A stretch of DNA of 24,923 nucleotides from DATLZC01 sp037444005 (GTDB lineage: Bacteria; Chloroflexota; Dehalococcoidia; DSTF01; JACRBR01), in NCBI GenBank assembly GCA_037444005.1, contig JBBING010000032.1, forward strand, positions 1-24,923, in the 5' to 3' direction. The position numbers and the translations under genes are program-made. Numbering within the stretch: the first letter of the stretch is position 1; every line of letters starts with the position of its first letter. Of this stretch, positions 21,711 through 24,923 are shown one piece after another. The notes beneath the pieces are model-generated. The model had not been told where the DNA came from, did no database searches, and saw nothing but the letters and a program-made list of their open reading frames with translations.

Positions 21711-23762
21711 ATGTCCTTTAGCGTTCCTTCCCCACGTTCGTGGCTTCTTCAGATTCGCGCGCGCTTCGCGACCATCGGCGAGACGGTCGACCTGCATCTG
21801 CTGGGCCTCGCGCTGCTTGTGGGCCTTTCGAGCGGCCTCGGCGCGGTCACGCTCGCGAAGCTTCTTCAGTTCGTCGACTGGCTCGCCTTCGACCGTGGCC
21901 GGCAGGCTCTGAGCCCTCTCGGTGCAGGGTGGGTTCTCGTGCCGCCGACCGTTGGCGGCCTGCTGGTAGCGCCGCTCGTGTTCTACGGCGCTCGGGAAGC
22001 GCGTGGCCACGGTGTGCCAGAAGTGGTGCTCGCCGTGGAGACCGCGGGGGGACGCATTCGGCCTCGCGTCGCCGTGGTCAAGGCGCTGGCTTCGGCGCTC
22101 ACCATCGGGACGGGCGGCTCGGCCGGAAGAGAAGGCCCCATCGTCCAGATCGGGGCCGGGCTGGGCTCGACCATCGGTCAGGCGCTGCGGCTCAGCGACG
22201 ACCATATCCGGCTCCTACTGGCCGCGGGTGCGGCGGGCGGGATCGCGGCGACCTTCAACGCGCCTATCGCCGGCATGTTCTTCGCCGTGGAGATCATTCT
22301 CCGCCGGTTCACCACCCGGAACTTCACGGTCATCATCATCGCCGCGGTCATGGCTAACGTCATGTACTCGACCATTCTCGGCGATCACGCTGTCGTCGAG
22401 GCGCCGCAGTACCGCCTGCACCATCCTCTCGAGATGCTGTTCTACGCTGGTCTGGGAGTCGCCAGTGCAGGCGTGGGCATGGCCTTCGTCGGCGCGCTCT
22501 ACGGCCTGGAGGATGCCTTCGACCGTCTAACAGTTCCCCCGCTAATCAAGCCAGCCCTGGGCGGTCTCGTCGTCGGAGCGATCGGCGTCTGGTCGCTGGA
22601 GCCGCTCGGCGCCGGGATCGGCGGGATCGAGCGCATCGTCGACGGAGAGTTCGCCACCCGGACGCTGCTGCTTCTCGTGGTGGCCAAGCTGGTAGCGACG
22701 TCGTTCACGCTGGGCAGCGGCGGGAGCGGAGGCGTGTTCGCGCCATCGCTGTTCATAGGAGCCGCCCTCGGGGGAGCGCTCGGGCGGTCGTTCCACGCGG
22801 TCGCGCCGGGCATCGCCCAGCAACCCGAAGCCTACGCCGTCGTCGGCATGGCGGCGTTGTTCAGTGCGGCTGCGCGCGCGCCAGTGACCTCTGTCCTCAT
22901 CATCTTCGAGATCACCCGCGACTACCGACTCATCGCACCGCTGATGATGGCTGTGGCGGTGGCGACGGTGGTTGCCCAGCTCATCAATCGCGAGACCATT
23001 TACACGATCAAGCTCGTCCGGCGGGGAATCGATATCCAGCGAGAGCGCGCAGGGTACTTGCTCGACTCCGTCGTTCTTGCGGAACTCATGCGGCCCGCCT
23101 TTGCGGCCGGCCCCGACGCGACCGTCGAGCGGCTCGCACAGAGGTTCGCCGAGGCGGGCGACACGGTGGCGACCGTGCACGACGAGCGAGGCGCCTTCCT
23201 CGGCATCGTGACCGTCGCCGATGTACAGCAGCGACTAGCCATCGGTGAAACGTCCGTCACAGCGCGCGAACTGGCCCACCGCGACTTCCTGCGGCTCCAT
23301 CCTGAACACACCATCCACGACGCCCTGACCAGGCCGGAGACTGCGGAGACGGACAGCCTCGTCATCGTGTCGCGGAGCGAGCCCGACCGCGTTCTGGGCG
23401 TGGTGACCCGTCGTGACATGCTGAGGATCTACACGCAGCTCGCCCGCACGCAGGAAGAAGGAGCTCGCCGAAGCCGGCTGGCGTCGCTCTTGAGTGGCTC
23501 GGACACAGTAGTCATCACTCACCTCGTGGAACGAACCTCGTGGCTCGCGGGCAGGCGGCTCAGCGAGATACCGTTGCCGCCGGGTTGTCTCGTCGTGAGC
23601 ATCCGCAGGAGGAACCGGACGCTCATCCCGCGCGGGCAAGTGAAGGTGGAGAGCGGCGATCTACTGGTCGTGCTCGCCCTGCACACAGCCGCCGACCACG
23701 TGCGAACGCTGTTGGCGGCGGGGGTGGAAGAGTCGGCCGCGCGGGCCACGAGACCTTCTTGA
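21711..23762 (+). CDS. ClC-family chloride channel/transporter with CBS pair and RCK_C domain
   Basis: This membrane protein moves Cl- as a dimer. From the ATG at 21711 it is 683 residues. Its ClC core runs to about 435, then a CBS pair (about 450-580) and a TrkA-C/RCK_C domain (about 595-675) suggest control by nucleotide or ligand. Filter motifs are GHGVPE, GREGP with gating Glu141, and GSGGSGGVFAPSL from residue 335. At the place of the E. coli ClC proton glutamate Glu203 it has Ile195 (FFAVEIILRR); Glu194 aligns with Glu202. It may therefore be a channel or a weakly coupled exchanger. In-frame starts at GTG 21576 and ATG 21606 also exist but would place promoter-region DNA in the protein. 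No start has a clear ribosome site, so the start is uncertain. It converges with topA at a 6-bp gap. Confidence 0.9.
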   Translation: MSFSVPSPRSWLLQIRARFATIGETVDLHLLGLALLVGLSSGLGAVTLAKLLQFVDWLAFDRGRQALSPLGAGWVLVPPTVGGLLVAPLVFYGAREARGHGVPEVVLAVETAGGRIRPRVAVVKALASALTIGTGGSAGREGPIVQIGAGLGSTIGQALRLSDDHIRLLLAAGAAGGIAATFNAPIAGMFFAVEIILRRFTTRNFTVIIIAAVMANVMYSTILGDHAVVEAPQYRLHHPLEMLFYAGLGVASAGVGMAFVGALYGLEDAFDRLTVPPLIKPALGGLVVGAIGVWSLEPLGAGIGGIERIVDGEFATRTLLLLVVAKLVATSFTLGSGGSGGVFAPSLFIGAALGGALGRSFHAVAPGIAQQPEAYAVVGMAALFSAAARAPVTSVLIIFEITRDYRLIAPLMMAVAVATVVAQLINRETIYTIKLVRRGIDIQRERAGYLLDSVVLAELMRPAFAAGPDATVERLAQRFAEAGDTVATVHDERGAFLGIVTVADVQQRLAIGETSVTARELAHRDFLRLHPEHTIHDALTRPETAETDSLVIVSRSEPDRVLGVVTRRDMLRIYTQLARTQEEGARRSRLASLLSGSDTVVITHLVERTSWLAGRRLSEIPLPPGCLVVSIRRRNRTLIPRGQVKVESGDLLVVLALHTAADHVRTLLAAGVEESAARATRPS

Positions 23763-23768
23763 AGGCGC

Positions 23769-24923
23769 TCACCCCGGCGTCGCTGCAAGCTCACGTTCGA
23801 CCGGCGCGGGGCCCTTCCAGTGGCACGCCAGGCACCGGGCGGTGTTACCGGCCGCCGCGACGAGCTCGCGCTTCCCGCACTCGGGACAGGGCGCGGCCAG
23901 CGGCTGGGACCAGCTCGTGAAATCGCAGTCGGGGTAGCGGGAGCAGCCATAGAACATCCGGCGCCGACCTCGGCGGGCCTGCCGCTGCACGACCTCGCCC
24001 ACGCCGCAGCGCGGACACGGGACGCCGACCTTCTTCTCGATACGCTTACGGCCCTTACATTCGGGATAGCGCGTGCAGGCCAGGAACAGCCCGAAGCGGC
24101 CACGCCGGACCGCCATCGGCTCGCCGCACTCGGGGCAGCGCTCGTCGGTCTCGGGCAGCGGCTCCTGCTCTTCCTCCCCCACGGGCCGGGTGTTCCTGCA
24201 CTGGGGGAAGCCGGTGCATGCCAGGAACCGGCCGAAGCGGCCCCAGCGCAGTACCATCGGCCGCCCACACTTCTCGCACCCCTCGCCCGTCTCCTGCACC
24301 AGCTTGGGGGCCGCCGCTGCGCGAGCGAGCGCCTCCTCCAACGGCCGGTAGAACTCCTGGACGACGGGCTGCCACGGCCGCTCGCCTCGCGCGATCTGGT
24401 CCAGGTCTTCTTCCATCTCGGCGGTGAATCCTACGTCGACGACCTCAGGGAACTGCTGGACCAACAGATCGTTCACGACGATGCCCAGCTCGAGCGGCTT
24501 GAGCGAGCGACCCTCGCGCGCCACGTACCCCCGCTCGATGATGGTCGAGATGATAGGCGCGTACGTGCTCGGCCGCCCGATCCCGTTCTCCTCGAGCGCT
24601 TTCACTAACGTGGCTTCCGTGTACCGCGGCGGGGGCTCGGTGAAGTGCTGCTCGGGCGTCACTTCACGAATCTCGAGGGCATCGCCCGCCGCCAGAGACG
24701 GCAACCGCCCCTCGTCGTCCTCCGCCGAGCCGTTCTCCTTCGTCTCCTGATAGACCGCGCGATAGCCGGGGAACGCCAGCACGCTGCAGGTGGCTCGGAG
24801 GTAGAGCGGGTCGTGTGGATTCGCCTGCGGCGCCGCCTCCACCTCCACCGTCGTCTGGTCGTAGACCGCGTCGGCCATCTGGGACGCCACCATCCGCTGC
24901 CAGATGAGCGTGTAGAGCTTGAG
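23769..24923 (-). CDS. topA: DNA topoisomerase I, C-terminal part (5' end beyond window)
   Basis: This is a type IA topoisomerase that relaxes negative supercoils by single-strand passage. Only the last 384 residues are inside the window; the frame is open at the edge, reading LKLYTLIWQRMVASQMADAV. The active-site Tyr lies outside. Visible features are the RYTEATLVKALEENGIGRPS block and the GFTAEMEEDLDQIARG helix. Four Cys4 zinc-ribbon modules follow, the first three ending in the usual RYP/GFP-x-C pattern. Counted from the Met at 24893, the Cys are 206/209/226/232, 253/256/273/279, 293/296/317/323 and 336/339/354/357. The fourth lacks the aromatic-Pro pattern and may be degenerate in DNA binding. 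It converges with the ClC gene with only 6 bp between the stops and no visible terminator. Confidence 0.95.
   Translation of the reverse strand, partial: LKLYTLIWQRMVASQMADAVYDQTTVEVEAAPQANPHDPLYLRATCSVLAFPGYRAVYQETKENGSAEDDEGRLPSLAAGDALEIREVTPEQHFTEPPPRYTEATLVKALEENGIGRPSTYAPIISTIIERGYVAREGRSLKPLELGIVVNDLLVQQFPEVVDVGFTAEMEEDLDQIARGERPWQPVVQEFYRPLEEALARAAAAPKLVQETGEGCEKCGRPMVLRWGRFGRFLACTGFPQCRNTRPVGEEEQEPLPETDERCPECGEPMAVRRGRFGLFLACTRYPECKGRKRIEKKVGVPCPRCGVGEVVQRQARRGRRRMFYGCSRYPDCDFTSWSQPLAAPCPECGKRELVAAAGNTARCLACHWKGPAPVERELAATPG

Overview
This is a GC-rich bacterial chromosomal window. It is densely packed with long genes joined by 1-10 bp overlaps or short gaps, and it shows no tRNA, rRNA, CRISPR array, insertion sequence or phage gene. 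The combination of an 11-subunit complex I cluster without nuoEFG, a HerA/NurA/SbcCD cluster, a pyrophosphate-type phosphofructokinase and a Cys-Gly-Gly-Gly-Glu-rich substrate-binding lipoprotein suggests a Chloroflexota-like bacterium. That placement is an inference; no 16S or ribosomal gene is present to confirm it.

Layout. (1) 1-140 holds no gene but has a good sigma-70-type promoter. (2) 141-6294 on the plus strand is a four-gene DNA-end-processing operon: nurA, herA, sbcD (Mre11), sbcC (Rad50). (3) 6307-7365 on the minus strand is a phosphofructokinase whose active-site residues look PPi-dependent. (4) 7519-11203 on the minus strand is dppA-dppB-dppC, a lipoprotein and two permeases of a peptide/nickel-type ABC importer without ATPase genes. 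A strong hairpin lies between dppA and dppB. (5) 11311-21467 on the minus strand is a complete nuoABCDHIJKLMN operon with no NADH-input genes. It has a terminator-like hairpin between nuoK and nuoL, and a long palindrome lies over its candidate promoter. (6) 21711-23762 on the plus strand is a ClC-type chloride transporter with CBS and RCK_C domains. (7) 23769-24923 on the minus strand is the 3' part of topA, cut by the window edge.

How the genes work together. NurA, HerA, SbcD and SbcC match the set that performs DNA double-strand-break end resection in archaea: Mre11-Rad50 opens ends, then the HerA translocase and NurA nuclease extend resection. The nuo genes encode the quinone-reducing arm and the membrane proton-pumping arm of complex I. 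The electron donor is probably not NADH through NuoEFG, unless those genes lie elsewhere.

The points most worth following are the altered P-loop of HerA, the loss of the TM7 lysine in NuoM (retained in NuoL and NuoN), the palindrome over the nuo promoter, and the hairpins inside the nuo and dpp operons. No wholly unknown multi-gene system was found. The nearest to a non-standard system is the compact nurA-herA-sbcD-sbcC cassette. No intergenic stretch exceeds 300 bases; the longest is 21468-21710.
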